This document shows, piece after piece, positions 24,299 to 33,222 of a DNA stretch of 64,000 bases. Below the pieces are notes generated by a model. That model was not told where the DNA came from. It did no database searches and was given only the letters and a program-made list of their open reading frames with translations. Source of the stretch: Lewinella sp050633125 (lineage in GTDB: Bacteria > Bacteroidota > Bacteroidia > Chitinophagales > Saprospiraceae); assembly GCF_050633125.1 (NCBI RefSeq), contig NZ_JBOEFX010000026.1, positions 1 to 64,000 of the forward strand, given 5' to 3'. The position numbers were made by a program, and so were the translations under genes. Each line of letters starts with the position of its first letter. Position 1 is the first letter of the stretch.

Positions 24299-26335
24299 AT
24301 GCAGTTACAGCACTATATCGAGGGCAAATGGGTAGGCCCCAGTCAGGAAGAGTTTACGCAATTTGATGCCTCGACGGGTGAAGTGATCGGCAGTTGTTCT
24401 ACTGCAGGCCTGGAGTTTGGTGACATTCTCGATTACGCTCGCAAGACAGGTGGCCCGGCGCTGCGCAAGATGAGTTTCCGCGAGCGGGGTTTGATGCTGA
24501 AGAAGCTGGCCATGCACCTCAATGATTTACGCAAGAAATACTATCCACTGAGTTATCAAACCGGTGCTACCAAAGGCGACAGTTGGGTAGATATTGAAGG
24601 TGGTATTGGTACTTTGTTTGCTTACGCCAGTATGCGTCGGCAGCTTGGTGATCAACGTTGGTACGTTGATGGTGAAGCAGCTCGCCTTTCTACGGAGGGG
24701 ACGTTTATTGGTACCCACGTGATGGTTCCTCGCCAGGGCGTAGCGATCCATATCAATGCGTTCAACTTCCCTATTTGGGGAATGCTGGAGAAAGTAGCCG
24801 TCAATTTATTGGCAGGCATGCCAGCGGTGGTCAAGCCTTCTGAAATCACCAGTTTTCTTACAGAATCGATGGTACGCGATATCATTGCTTCGGGCATTTT
24901 ACCCGAAGGGAGTCTGCAACTCGTGCAGGGCTCAGGTGTAGGTATTTTGGATACTGTGGACAGCCAGGATGTTGTCACCTTTACGGGGTCTGCGGCTACC
25001 GGACGAAAGCTCAAAGGTATGCCACGAATTACGAACGAGGCCGTTCCTTTCAACATGGAAGCCGATAGCTTAAACGCTGCAATATTGGGCAAAGACGCGG
25101 CTCCTGGTACTGAAGAATTTAGTCTCTTCATCAAGGAAGTTCGCCGCGAAATGACCACCAAAGCAGGACAGAAATGTACGGCTATTCGCCGGATTATTGT
25201 CCCAGAAGAATACATTGAAGACGTACAAATAGCACTAGGTCAACAACTGGCAAAGACAACGATTGGCGACCCTCGCAACGAGGGGGTACGTATGGGCGCG
25301 CTGGTAAGTAAAAAACAGCAGCAAGTCGTCAAAGAACGAGTACAGCAGTTGTTGAAATCCAGTAATTTGGTTTACGGACAACTGGATGATTTCGAAGTAT
25401 CCGGCGACCGCGAAAAGGGTGCTTTTTGTACGCCAATTTTGCTACGCAATGACCAACCTTTCGAGCAGACTGCTACGCATGATATAGAGGCATTTGGTCC
25501 GGTGAGCACACTCCTCCCCTATCGCGAATTGGGCGATGCTATTGCGTTGGCCAACCTGGGCAAAGGTTCGCTGGTAAGTACCATCTGTACCTACGATGCC
25601 CACACGGCGCAGGAGTACCTTTTGGGTGCTGGCGCGCAGCACGGTCGGATACTGATCCTCAACCGCGAAAGTGCGCCCGAGAGCACCGGCCACGGATCAC
25701 CTATGCCGCTGATGAACCACGGCGGGCCGGGGCGGGCCGGCGGTGGCCAGGAACTGGGTGGAATTCGGTCAGTTAAGCATTATTTGCAAACGGTAGCCCT
25801 CCAAGGGCACCCTACCATGCTCACGCAGGTAACCCAACAATACCAGCCTGGCGCTGCCCGTACGGAGAGTGATATCCACCCGTTTCGCAAACATTTTCAG
25901 GACATCAAAATTGGTGACACGATCACTACGGCCAAGCATACCGTTACCGAAAACGACATTGGTAATTTTGCCAACCTCACCGGCGACCGTTTTTACGCTC
26001 ACGTAGATGCTACCTCGCTGGAAGGCACCCCTTTTGAACAGAAGGTAGCCCACGGCTACTGGGTGCTGAGTAAGGCTGCCGGACTCTTCGTGGAGCCTCG
26101 CAAAGGGCCTGTTTTACTGAACTATGGCCTGGAGACTTGTCGCTTTACCAAGCCCGTCTACCCCGGCATGACTATTGGTGTTTACCTTACCGCCAAGGAA
26201 AAGATCGAGCAGCAAAAACGTGACGACGAAGATTACCGCAAAGGCATCGTAAAATGGTTGGTAGAAGTTTATGACGAAACCAATGAGACGGTAGCGATTG
26301 CTACTATTCTGACAATGGTAAAACTGAAGGGGTAA
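24299..26335 (+). CDS. paaZ: Bifunctional aldehyde dehydrogenase/enoyl-CoA hydratase PaaZ
   Basis: The 678-residue protein matches PaaZ in length and order. An aldehyde dehydrogenase domain (about 1-520) has FTGSAATGRKLK, the catalytic Glu in NMEADSLNA and the nucleophile Cys in KAGQKCTAIRRI. A MaoC-type hydratase domain (about 540-678) has DIGNFANLTGDRFYAH and FEQKVAHGYWVLS. PaaZ hydrolytically opens the oxepin-CoA ring in aerobic phenylacetate breakdown and oxidises the resulting aldehyde. The other paa genes are not in the window, so the gene is detached from its pathway here. A TetR-like operator overlaps its promoter. Confidence 0.93.
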   Translation: MQLQHYIEGKWVGPSQEEFTQFDASTGEVIGSCSTAGLEFGDILDYARKTGGPALRKMSFRERGLMLKKLAMHLNDLRKKYYPLSYQTGATKGDSWVDIEGGIGTLFAYASMRRQLGDQRWYVDGEAARLSTEGTFIGTHVMVPRQGVAIHINAFNFPIWGMLEKVAVNLLAGMPAVVKPSEITSFLTESMVRDIIASGILPEGSLQLVQGSGVGILDTVDSQDVVTFTGSAATGRKLKGMPRITNEAVPFNMEADSLNAAILGKDAAPGTEEFSLFIKEVRREMTTKAGQKCTAIRRIIVPEEYIEDVQIALGQQLAKTTIGDPRNEGVRMGALVSKKQQQVVKERVQQLLKSSNLVYGQLDDFEVSGDREKGAFCTPILLRNDQPFEQTATHDIEAFGPVSTLLPYRELGDAIALANLGKGSLVSTICTYDAHTAQEYLLGAGAQHGRILILNRESAPESTGHGSPMPLMNHGGPGRAGGGQELGGIRSVKHYLQTVALQGHPTMLTQVTQQYQPGAARTESDIHPFRKHFQDIKIGDTITTAKHTVTENDIGNFANLTGDRFYAHVDATSLEGTPFEQKVAHGYWVLSKAAGLFVEPRKGPVLLNYGLETCRFTKPVYPGMTIGVYLTAKEKIEQQKRDDEDYRKGIVKWLVEVYDETNETVAIATILTMVKLKG

Positions 26336-26518
26336 GGGTGGAAAAGTGTAAGGGTGTAAGAGCCGTCAGTCATAGGGATTGGGACTTATTCCTACTGCGA
26401 AACAAGCTCTAAGGAACTATTTTCCTGCTATTTTCGTACTATTAACCAACAAAACTCTTTCTCTGACACTGAGATTGTCTAAATTTTAGGCAGTCTCACT
26501 TAAAAACCAACCCTATTC

Positions 26519-27439
26519 ATGCGTTATTTATTACTATTCCTCTTCCTGGGAACGGCCCCTGCTTTATGGGCAAGCGCCGAAACAGACAGCCTGAATCTAT
26601 CAGAAGCAGAACAGGATGCCTTTTATCTCGCGCTCTATCAAGCTTACCTCGACAGTGTTGCACAGACCATTGATTATCGTACAGATACAGTGCTTCTTGG
26701 TGAGGATCTCGCTATTCTCAAAGTACCTGCTGGTTTCAAATACGTAGGTCCGGCTGATGCAGAAATGATTTTGACAGACATCTGGGGTAACCCACCTTCT
26801 TCAGAGCCATCACTCGGAATGCTTTTCCCCCTTGAAGGTGGGCTCAATGACCTTGGTGGTTACGGAATCAACATTACCTATGCTGACGAAGGGCACGTAG
26901 CCGATGATGATGCCAAAGACATTGATTACGATGAACTCCTGGAAAGCCTCATTGAGGATACCGCAGCCGAAAGCGAATATCGAGAAGAACAAGGATATGG
27001 TACTGTGCGAATGGTCGGCTGGGGCAGCCCACCTTTTTACGATGAAGCGACCAAAAAACTGCACTGGGCTATGGAGCTGAATTTTGACGACATGGAAACC
27101 AATACACTCAACTACAGTATTCGGGTTCTGGGCCGAGAAGGCTACCTCGTACTGAATGCCATTGGTGAGATGGAACTCCTACCAGAGATCAAAGAGAACA
27201 TTAATGGTATTCTAGCGGGTGTGGAATTTGAGCCTGGTCAGCGCTATGCCGATTATCGCCCTGGTGTAGATCGTCTAGCAGCCTACGGCATCGGCGGATT
27301 AATTGCCGGTAAAGTACTCTTGAAAACAGGTCTACTTGCCTCTATTGGCATCTTCCTATTAAAAGCATGGAAGCTCGTGGCCCTCGCAGTAGTTGGCCTA
27401 TTTGCCGGTATCCGGAAATTTATGGGCCGCGGGGAGTAA
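26519..27439 (+). CDS. DUF2167 family membrane-anchored protein
   Basis: The 306-residue protein has a signal peptide (ending near LWASAE), an extracytoplasmic domain, and hydrophobic segments at the C-terminus (about 255-295). The stretch VLLGEDLAILKVPAGFKYVG followed by ILTDIWGNPPSS and LGMLFPLEGG is typical of DUF2167. The function of the family is unknown. The basic tail after the last hydrophobic segment suggests it ends inside the cell. It is flanked by noncoding DNA and ends before a very strong hairpin. Confidence 0.82.
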   Translation: MRYLLLFLFLGTAPALWASAETDSLNLSEAEQDAFYLALYQAYLDSVAQTIDYRTDTVLLGEDLAILKVPAGFKYVGPADAEMILTDIWGNPPSSEPSLGMLFPLEGGLNDLGGYGINITYADEGHVADDDAKDIDYDELLESLIEDTAAESEYREEQGYGTVRMVGWGSPPFYDEATKKLHWAMELNFDDMETNTLNYSIRVLGREGYLVLNAIGEMELLPEIKENINGILAGVEFEPGQRYADYRPGVDRLAAYGIGGLIAGKVLLKTGLLASIGIFLLKAWKLVALAVVGLFAGIRKFMGRGE

Positions 27440-27535
27440 AGGTTAAGGTATTTGGTACGAAGTACTTTGTACTTGGTATAGGGTTATTACTGCTATTGAG
27501 GGCTCATTCTGTTTACCTCAACTAGTTGTAAGCCA

Positions 27536-27589
27536 CCTAAAACAGCGCCGCGTTATCAGGTAATACTGATAGCGCGGCGCTGTTTTAGG
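27536..27589. terminator. Long near-perfect hairpin between convergent genes
   Basis: A 24-nt arm CCTAAAACAGCGCCGCGTTATCAG (27536-27559 is a stem of 24 positions) pairs with 27566-27589, with one T-G wobble and a 6-nt loop. It sits between DUF2167 (plus) and the GNAT gene (minus). No T-run follows on either strand, so it may act as a bidirectional terminator or a processing site, or be a repeat. Confidence 0.5.
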
Positions 27590-27625
27590 TCCCAAAGTAC
27601 CTTTACTACTGAACGAAAAATCGTC

Positions 27626-28204
27626 TTACAAAGCTTTCCACCAATACTGCAAAATTTTGGTCGTTTCCTCCTCGCCCCCAATATCCAGCCAGCTCATTTC
27701 GGCAAAATAGCCCTCTTTTTTAGTAAACCCGCGCTTTTGCCAAAACTGATCCAACGGCAGGTAGTCTACAGGTTTTAGCAAATGATTATCCGGGCGAACG
27801 ACCCCACAAAACACAGCTTGACGAAAGCCCAACTCACGAGCCCAGGCCTCACGAGTTTGAAAAAATTGCACGCCGATGCCTTGCCCCCGATAATCGCGAT
27901 CTAGTACAGACTCACTAAAGTAATAGATGCTAGCTACGTCTTCTGTAGCCCATTGCCCAATTACGGATGCGGGCTCCTGCGCAAGGGGTAACCCTGTGGA
28001 TATACCTACGACTTGATTTTTATCAAATGCGGCAACTACAATACCGTCTTTTGCCTCCAAAAAAGTTTGCAGGTATTCCTTTTCGTAATCGAGAGAGCCA
28101 TCGTACAAATAGGGATATTCCCGAAATACAGAGATCCTCAGTTGCGCCAAATCATCCAGATAGGCTACGATCTCTTTTCTGGTAAATGTTTGGATCCTTA
28201 GCAT
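27626..28204 (-). CDS. GNAT-family N-acetyltransferase
   Basis: The 192-residue protein has a GNAT fold, with the acetyl-CoA binding motif YRGQGIGVQFFQTREAWARE near residue 108 and a preceding beta strand YYFSESVLDRDYR. The substrate is unknown. It is the third gene of a tight minus-strand operon, 3 nt after the second RlaP-type gene, so it may act in the same process as the nucleotidyltransferases. Confidence 0.82.
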   Translation of the reverse strand: MLRIQTFTRKEIVAYLDDLAQLRISVFREYPYLYDGSLDYEKEYLQTFLEAKDGIVVAAFDKNQVVGISTGLPLAQEPASVIGQWATEDVASIYYFSESVLDRDYRGQGIGVQFFQTREAWARELGFRQAVFCGVVRPDNHLLKPVDYLPLDQFWQKRGFTKKEGYFAEMSWLDIGGEEETTKILQYWWKAL

Positions 28205-28207
28205 TCT

Positions 28208-29278
28208 CTATTCTTCTAATTTCCACGGAGTCACCTGATAAAATGCGCTCCGGAGTTCTACTAGCAAAGTGTTAATAGCGGCTTCATCGGGTTGTTCAGG
28301 GAGCGTGCTCGTTTTGTAAGCAGCAGTGACCTCCTCCATTTTTTTGTGCGCGCGCTCAATCAATGCGTCGTATTCCCATTCACCTGACCGGATCACCAGT
28401 AATTCTTCCCGGTTGGGACGTTCTACAATCACTTCTCCTTTCTCCAATATCTCCACTGCCATATCCAACAGGCGAAAAGTGTGCATCATATTCTTAGCAT
28501 CATAGTTTTTTCCGTGCTCTATATTGTTCTCATAACGAGCATCGTTACGCTTTTCTACCCACGCCCAATAGTCTCGATAATCTTTGCAATAGGTAGCATA
28601 GCCATCTTTATTGAAATAAAGGTATGCTCGGGGCACCTCTCCTTTGGGAATGCTACTCAACCGAACAGAGGTAGCATTTTCTTTCTTTAGAATACCTTGA
28701 TATTCGTCTCCTACAAACAATCCATAAATATCCTTTGCGTGCGGAACACGAACCAGTCCACACTGCTCTTGCCTTAGGTTATTCTTCACCAACCATTGCT
28801 CCAACGACAAGGAACCCTGCCCATGCAAAACATAGCAAAAGGCCAGAATCGTCTTACGTTTTTTGTCCACTGGATTAACGATTTTCTTGTTCAATCCTCG
28901 TGCTTTTTTGATTTGCGTAAACGCAAAACCACCAAAAGTATCCTTGCAGCGCTTAGATAGAAACAGCTCAGGATGTAAGTCATTCAACAAGGGGTGCCGG
29001 AATAACACCTTCGTTGGTGGTGTACCCAGCATTTCCAGCATATTAGGATTATTCTTTTTGAGTAATTCCAAAAAGCGACCTAATTCATAATAAACAGTAT
29101 CATTTGTAGCATCAGCAACCTGTGGTAGATATTCAAAGCTATAGAAATCTCTCTGAGGCAATACAAATACGCCCTTTATATCTGTATCAGAGCCAGGCAC
29201 GTCCAATCCGTAAGCCTTGCTTCCTGAGATGCATTCATAGACAATCAACCCTCGTTCTTTCAATTCATCAATGGTCAT
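28208..29278 (-). CDS. RlaP-type DNA polymerase beta superfamily nucleotidyltransferase (second copy)
   Basis: The 356-residue protein opens with the nucleotidyltransferase motif GSKAYGLDVPGSDTDIKGVF, in which the paired aspartates would bind the metal ions. NPNMLEMLGTPP and LNKKIVNPVDKKRK follow, then a helical C-terminus (AAYKTSTLPEQPD). This layout fits the RlaP/YcgL family (PF10127), named for its genomic link to RNA ligases. The reaction is unproven; adding nucleotides to RNA or protein is the expectation. Its ATG overlaps the stop of the upstream paralogue by 4 nt (ATGA), a sign of translational coupling. Confidence 0.82.
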   Translation of the reverse strand: MTIDELKERGLIVYECISGSKAYGLDVPGSDTDIKGVFVLPQRDFYSFEYLPQVADATNDTVYYELGRFLELLKKNNPNMLEMLGTPPTKVLFRHPLLNDLHPELFLSKRCKDTFGGFAFTQIKKARGLNKKIVNPVDKKRKTILAFCYVLHGQGSLSLEQWLVKNNLRQEQCGLVRVPHAKDIYGLFVGDEYQGILKKENATSVRLSSIPKGEVPRAYLYFNKDGYATYCKDYRDYWAWVEKRNDARYENNIEHGKNYDAKNMMHTFRLLDMAVEILEKGEVIVERPNREELLVIRSGEWEYDALIERAHKKMEEVTAAYKTSTLPEQPDEAAINTLLVELRSAFYQVTPWKLEE

Positions 29279-30036
29279 TTCCAGGTATTTGTTAGAACCT
29301 CTCGAAAAAACACATTCAAGGGTTCCTTATCCATCAGAGGAGACTTTGGCAATTCGATATTTTTCACTTCTTCTAATTTTTCCATCAGAAAAGCTACCAA
29401 GCTTGGATCGGGTACATAGTGGTAATCTTCATTCACTGTTGCCTTTCTTACAATCAAATCCTTTATCATGGTTTTGATGTTGGCTTCAGCTACAATCCCC
29501 AGTAAACCTTCCAAGTGCATCGGTGGCACCGTCCTTTTTCGAGCAATCCACTGCGCAGCCAAAACAGGGCGGATAACATAAAACATTTTTTTAAGTTTCA
29601 TCTCCTCACCGTCCTTTACCGCCAAGCTATTGTGAGCAATGCCTCGATAATGGTTCAATGCGTTTACTGGCCGAAAATACGCACGTGCAAAAGTCAGTAA
29701 TTCTTCCCGAAAACCGGGTACCTCCATGTAGACAACAGGTGATTGTGCCCACTCAAAAGGCGTAGCATTGGACCCTGCCAACAAACGCAATGCTTTGCGG
29801 ATATCCCAGCCACTTACATCTAGTAGCTTTCCTTCAAAATAGTCAATATTATCTTTTCCTTCGTTGATAGAGAGGTACCACTCAGGCTTCCGTACATAGA
29901 TAATACGTACATCATAATCACTATCGGGAGAGGCACAGCCCCAAGCCCGACTACCGCTTTCTACCGCTAGTAGAATTCTTATTCCTCGCTCTTTTTCCAG
30001 CTTTTTCAAATGCTGAACGATCGTAGTGGTTTCCAT
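29275..30036 (-). CDS. RlaP-type nucleotidyltransferase (first copy)
   Basis: The 253-residue product carries GSRAWGCASPDSDYDVRIIY near residue 28, the pol-beta nucleotidyltransferase motif with the two metal-binding aspartates. KALRLLAGSNATPFEWAQSP follows, another family hallmark. It is shorter than its downstream neighbour and matches the single-domain YcgL form. It is the first gene of the three-gene operon (30036 to 27626). No RNA ligase gene is in the window. Confidence 0.85.
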   Translation of the reverse strand: METTTIVQHLKKLEKERGIRILLAVESGSRAWGCASPDSDYDVRIIYVRKPEWYLSINEGKDNIDYFEGKLLDVSGWDIRKALRLLAGSNATPFEWAQSPVVYMEVPGFREELLTFARAYFRPVNALNHYRGIAHNSLAVKDGEEMKLKKMFYVIRPVLAAQWIARKRTVPPMHLEGLLGIVAEANIKTMIKDLIVRKATVNEDYHYVPDPSLVAFLMEKLEEVKNIELPKSPLMDKEPLNVFFREVLTNTWK

Positions 30037-30509
30037 CTTTCTGATAATTTAATCGATTCCTCAACGCTACTTACATGCGAGGAGTTCCCTAATATACGGC
30101 CTCCACACTAATAGATAATAACCCAAAACTAGTGCGCAGGCCAGCAGGCCGAAGCTCGGTAAGCGGAGCGCGCAGAGACAAAGGATAGCAGCGGTTCCGC
30201 TCCTTAGGGTCGGGTTTGAAACCGCCCCTAAGGAGCGGAAAGAGCGAATAGCCTGGTGCCGATCCCGTTTCGACTAGAAAAGTCGGGACGGGAGAAGGCA
30301 TGGCCCATGATCAAACTGGGAAGGTTGCTTTTTATTGCAGATGCACGGAATAGACCATACCCACCTAGGGTGATGTCGAAAGTCCAGCTAATTTTCCGAT
30401 TTTTTTAACACAATCTTCACTTTTGCTCACCCAACGCCTGGTTCCGCCATTACTGTCTTACCAGGTGTAAGTTCTTTGTTCATTTACAAACCCTATAAAC
30501 CTAATGATC
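30037..30509. other. Intergenic region holding repeat copy B
   Basis: This 470-nt gap between divergent genes contains the dispersed hairpin repeat (30132-30307). To its right is ordinary AT-rich sequence with CACTTTTG near 30420, which could serve as the promoter of the small lipoprotein gene. I saw no gene here; the minus frame at 30089-30301 simply follows the repeat. Confidence 0.5.
30132..30307 (-). repeat. Dispersed hairpin repeat, copy B
   Basis: On the minus strand this runs from GGGCCATGCCTTCTCCCGTC to CGGCCTGCTGGCCTGCGCAC and matches copy A at 133-279. It carries an additional perfect 13-bp hairpin (CCGCTCCTTAGGG with CCCTAAGGAGCGG) that copy A lacks. The conserved ends and internal stems suggest a structured mobile or amplified intergenic element. 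Confidence 0.7.
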
Positions 30510-30860
30510 ATGCGTAACCTCATCGGCATTTTATGCCTTTCCTTTCTTGCTTTTGCCTGTGACAAAGAAGATGTCACGATACTGCCTGCACCTCCTAACA
30601 GCATAGCCTTAGAGCTCCATGCTATTGTCATTTGTGGTAGCACCTATGACCTCGGCGACGAGAGTGCCGAAGATTGGGGCCAACGAATTGTTGACCTCCT
30701 CAGTGCTGATGGCATTACCATTCTTAGCTTCGAGCTAGACTTTGAGGAAGTTGAACACCCTGGCTTTTGTGGCAATTGCTCACGCACAGGTGATATCCTT
30801 AAAGTTATTGCCACCGAAGAAGATGAAGATGCCTTACGAGCCTTGGGCTTCGAGGACTAA
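30510..30860 (+). CDS. Small lipoprotein of unknown function
   Basis: The 116-residue product has a lipoprotein signal MRNLIGILCLSFLAFAC. The mature part is acidic and holds three further cysteines, ICGST and FCGNCSRTG, which could form a disulfide or bind metal. No family is recognised. The ATG at 30504 is two codons upstream and equally possible. A strong terminator follows the stop at 30896, so the gene is its own transcription unit. Confidence 0.7.
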   Translation: MRNLIGILCLSFLAFACDKEDVTILPAPPNSIALELHAIVICGSTYDLGDESAEDWGQRIVDLLSADGITILSFELDFEEVEHPGFCGNCSRTGDILKVIATEEDEDALRALGFED

Positions 30861-30895
30861 GCGCTTAAGAATTTTATACCAGACGTTTAGATGTG

Positions 30896-30939
30896 GAACG
30901 CCAACTCCGATATTTTCGTGAGTTGGCGTTCTTTTTTTT
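30896..30939 (+). terminator. Intrinsic terminator of the small lipoprotein gene
   Basis: A perfect 12-bp stem GAACGCCAACTC (30896-30907) with GAGTTGGCGTTC (30920-30931) is followed by eight T. Confidence 0.85.
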
Positions 30940-30953
30940 AAAGAAATAGCGCC

Positions 30954-32996
30954 TTACTCGACTTTAAATGTTTGCCGGTCACGGCCTACGCCGGTAATGG
31001 TCAATGACTTCCATGCCTTAGGCAAATGGCCTTTACCTTGAATGATCCCTTCATCCGTAATCTCCAGGCCACCAAAACCAAACAATACCGTTTGTAACAT
31101 TCCTCCTGCACCGGTAGCAAAATAAGGATTGGTACCACCAGCAGTTTCTGCCAGCACCCCAAAGGGAGGCACCTCGTTGGGTTGATAGCTTTTATTAAAC
31201 AAACGGTAAGCTTCTTCTGGTTCGCCAAGGCGTGCGTAAAGCGTTGCTAAAACAGCTACAGACATGGCTGGGCCATCTGGCGCCATTTTGGGTTCATAAT
31301 AGGCTAAATCCTGACGAATTCGTTTTTCACCCTGAACAATTTTCATGGGATAGGCTAGTAAGTTGGCGTCGGCCTGCTTGATGATTTCACCTGCGTAGGT
31401 GTCATTTTCGCGGGTTGTCCCGTCCGGAAACTGGACGATGGGAATATTATCAGCGACATGTGCCCAATCGGGGTCAGGCGTAAGCCCCAACTCAGTAGCA
31501 GCTTGGGTCGTGTATCGAAGGACGGTAATGGCCATACCGTTGGTGTAAGCGTTGTTATCGATGTTCTCCAGCCACTCATTGGCACCAATGACATTTTTGA
31601 TATCATACTGTCCGGGGCCATTGCGTTCCACCCGGCTGGTCCAGAAATCGGCAACAGATTTCATGATGGGCCAGCCCCGCTCACGCAGCCATTCCTTATC
31701 GCCCGTCACTTGGTAGTATTTCCAACAGGCCCAGGACACATCGCCAGAAATATGGTGCTGAAAGGGGCCGGTAAGTGCCCAAACCGGGGTGTCCTCTGTT
31801 CCATCATCCGCCGACTCCCAAGGATACATAGCCCCTTCATAGCCGTGCGAAAAAGCGTTTTGCTGAGCTGCTCCCAAGCGATCGTAACGATATTCCATCA
31901 ATGATTCTGCCATAGCGGGTTGCATAGCTAGAATAGGGGGGTACATCCAAATTTCAGTGTCCCAAAATACGTGGCCATTGTAGCCTAAGCCAGAAAGGCC
32001 CATAGGCGAAAGGCTGTAGGAAGTACCCGCGCGGGCAAAAGAGTACAAGTGATACAAGGCAGAACGCACGGCCCGCTGGGCGCGCAAATCTCCTTCGATG
32101 ATGATGTCGCTCTCCCATAGCCTGTCCCATGCTTGCTGGTGGCGCATGAGTAGGCGGTCTTTGCCTTCAAGTGCAGCAAAGATGGTGAGGCGTTCGGCCT
32201 CGTTGTGGGGATCTTCAAACTGACGGCTGGCGCAGGTAGACCCCACCACACTGAAAGAATAGCTTTCGCCAGCCTTGAGTGGTTTCCTAAATTTGGTAAG
32301 GTGCCGGTTGTAATCCCAATCCTCATGGATCAGGTCAGGCTCATGGCCATGCTCCTCTTCGAAGATAAAACTCACTGACGCTGCCACTTTTTGCTTCCCT
32401 GAAGGGCTATTCGCCACCGAAGTCATCAGCGGTACCATTACGTGGGGCCGATCAATTTCGGCGTAATAGTTACGAACATCTCCTAAATGATCGGGCGCTT
32501 CGATGGTGCTGCTGGCGGTAATTTCCAAATTGCGCTTGGCTTTCACCTCTACAATGCTCATGGCCGTGTAGGGCAGGTGCCGGAGCGACATCAGGCGGTG
32601 AGTGATCTCCAGGTCGCTGCCCACGGTAAAGGTGGTCACGAGTTGGGCTTTCTTCATATCCAACACCTGGGCAAAATTGCTGATATCTGCCCTGCCGATC
32701 CGGCGGCCATCAATATCGAGGTCCAGGTTCATGTGGTTGAAGGTCTTGAGGATGTTGGAGACACGACCACGCTGGTAGTAATCGTAGACGCCATTGAGGA
32801 CGACATCCTGCACCTTCATCGGCTCTGGCGAAGATACCAGGCCCACGACACCATTCGCCACGGTGATACCAAAATAATGGTTGGGGTCAATATCGGTGGC
32901 GGGAATATGCCACGAGGAATTGGTAAAGTCCTGTGCGCCCAGGTAGCCCCAGAGGAGCGCCAAGTTTATGATTAGGTAGATTTGTTTTATCATCAT
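30954..32996 (-). CDS. Secreted glycoside hydrolase family 65 protein
   Basis: The 680-residue protein has a signal peptide ending near YLGAQ. An N-terminal beta-sandwich (about 25-270) precedes the (alpha/alpha)6 catalytic domain with HVFWDTEIWMYPP, GAMYPWESADDG and IGANEWLENIDNNAYTN; the Glu in ANEW lies where the family has its general acid. GH65 holds maltose, trehalose and kojibiose phosphorylases and glucosidases. The NEWLENIDNNAYTN form resembles the hydrolase branch (the glucosylgalactosyl-hydroxylysine glucosidase type), so an alpha-glucoside hydrolase is my best reading. It is divergent from the GH2 gene, with 226 nt between. Confidence 0.85.
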   Translation of the reverse strand: MMIKQIYLIINLALLWGYLGAQDFTNSSWHIPATDIDPNHYFGITVANGVVGLVSSPEPMKVQDVVLNGVYDYYQRGRVSNILKTFNHMNLDLDIDGRRIGRADISNFAQVLDMKKAQLVTTFTVGSDLEITHRLMSLRHLPYTAMSIVEVKAKRNLEITASSTIEAPDHLGDVRNYYAEIDRPHVMVPLMTSVANSPSGKQKVAASVSFIFEEEHGHEPDLIHEDWDYNRHLTKFRKPLKAGESYSFSVVGSTCASRQFEDPHNEAERLTIFAALEGKDRLLMRHQQAWDRLWESDIIIEGDLRAQRAVRSALYHLYSFARAGTSYSLSPMGLSGLGYNGHVFWDTEIWMYPPILAMQPAMAESLMEYRYDRLGAAQQNAFSHGYEGAMYPWESADDGTEDTPVWALTGPFQHHISGDVSWACWKYYQVTGDKEWLRERGWPIMKSVADFWTSRVERNGPGQYDIKNVIGANEWLENIDNNAYTNGMAITVLRYTTQAATELGLTPDPDWAHVADNIPIVQFPDGTTRENDTYAGEIIKQADANLLAYPMKIVQGEKRIRQDLAYYEPKMAPDGPAMSVAVLATLYARLGEPEEAYRLFNKSYQPNEVPPFGVLAETAGGTNPYFATGAGGMLQTVLFGFGGLEITDEGIIQGKGHLPKAWKSLTITGVGRDRQTFKVE

Positions 32997-33222
32997 TTTC
33001 TTTTTGTGGCTTTAAAGTAAGGAACAGCACGAAAATACTAAAGCGCCACGAGTGATAAAAGCTGAATTAATGATGTCCCCCCCAGAAGGGCATCGCCGGA
33101 AGGCCTACCTGATCTGTTACCTTCGGTCTCATTTACAGTTACCAACTCATCAATGGCTATAACCCAATAATCAAAACTTCTGAAATTCGTACATTGAGAT
33201 CTCACAAAGCCAGGCACATCAA

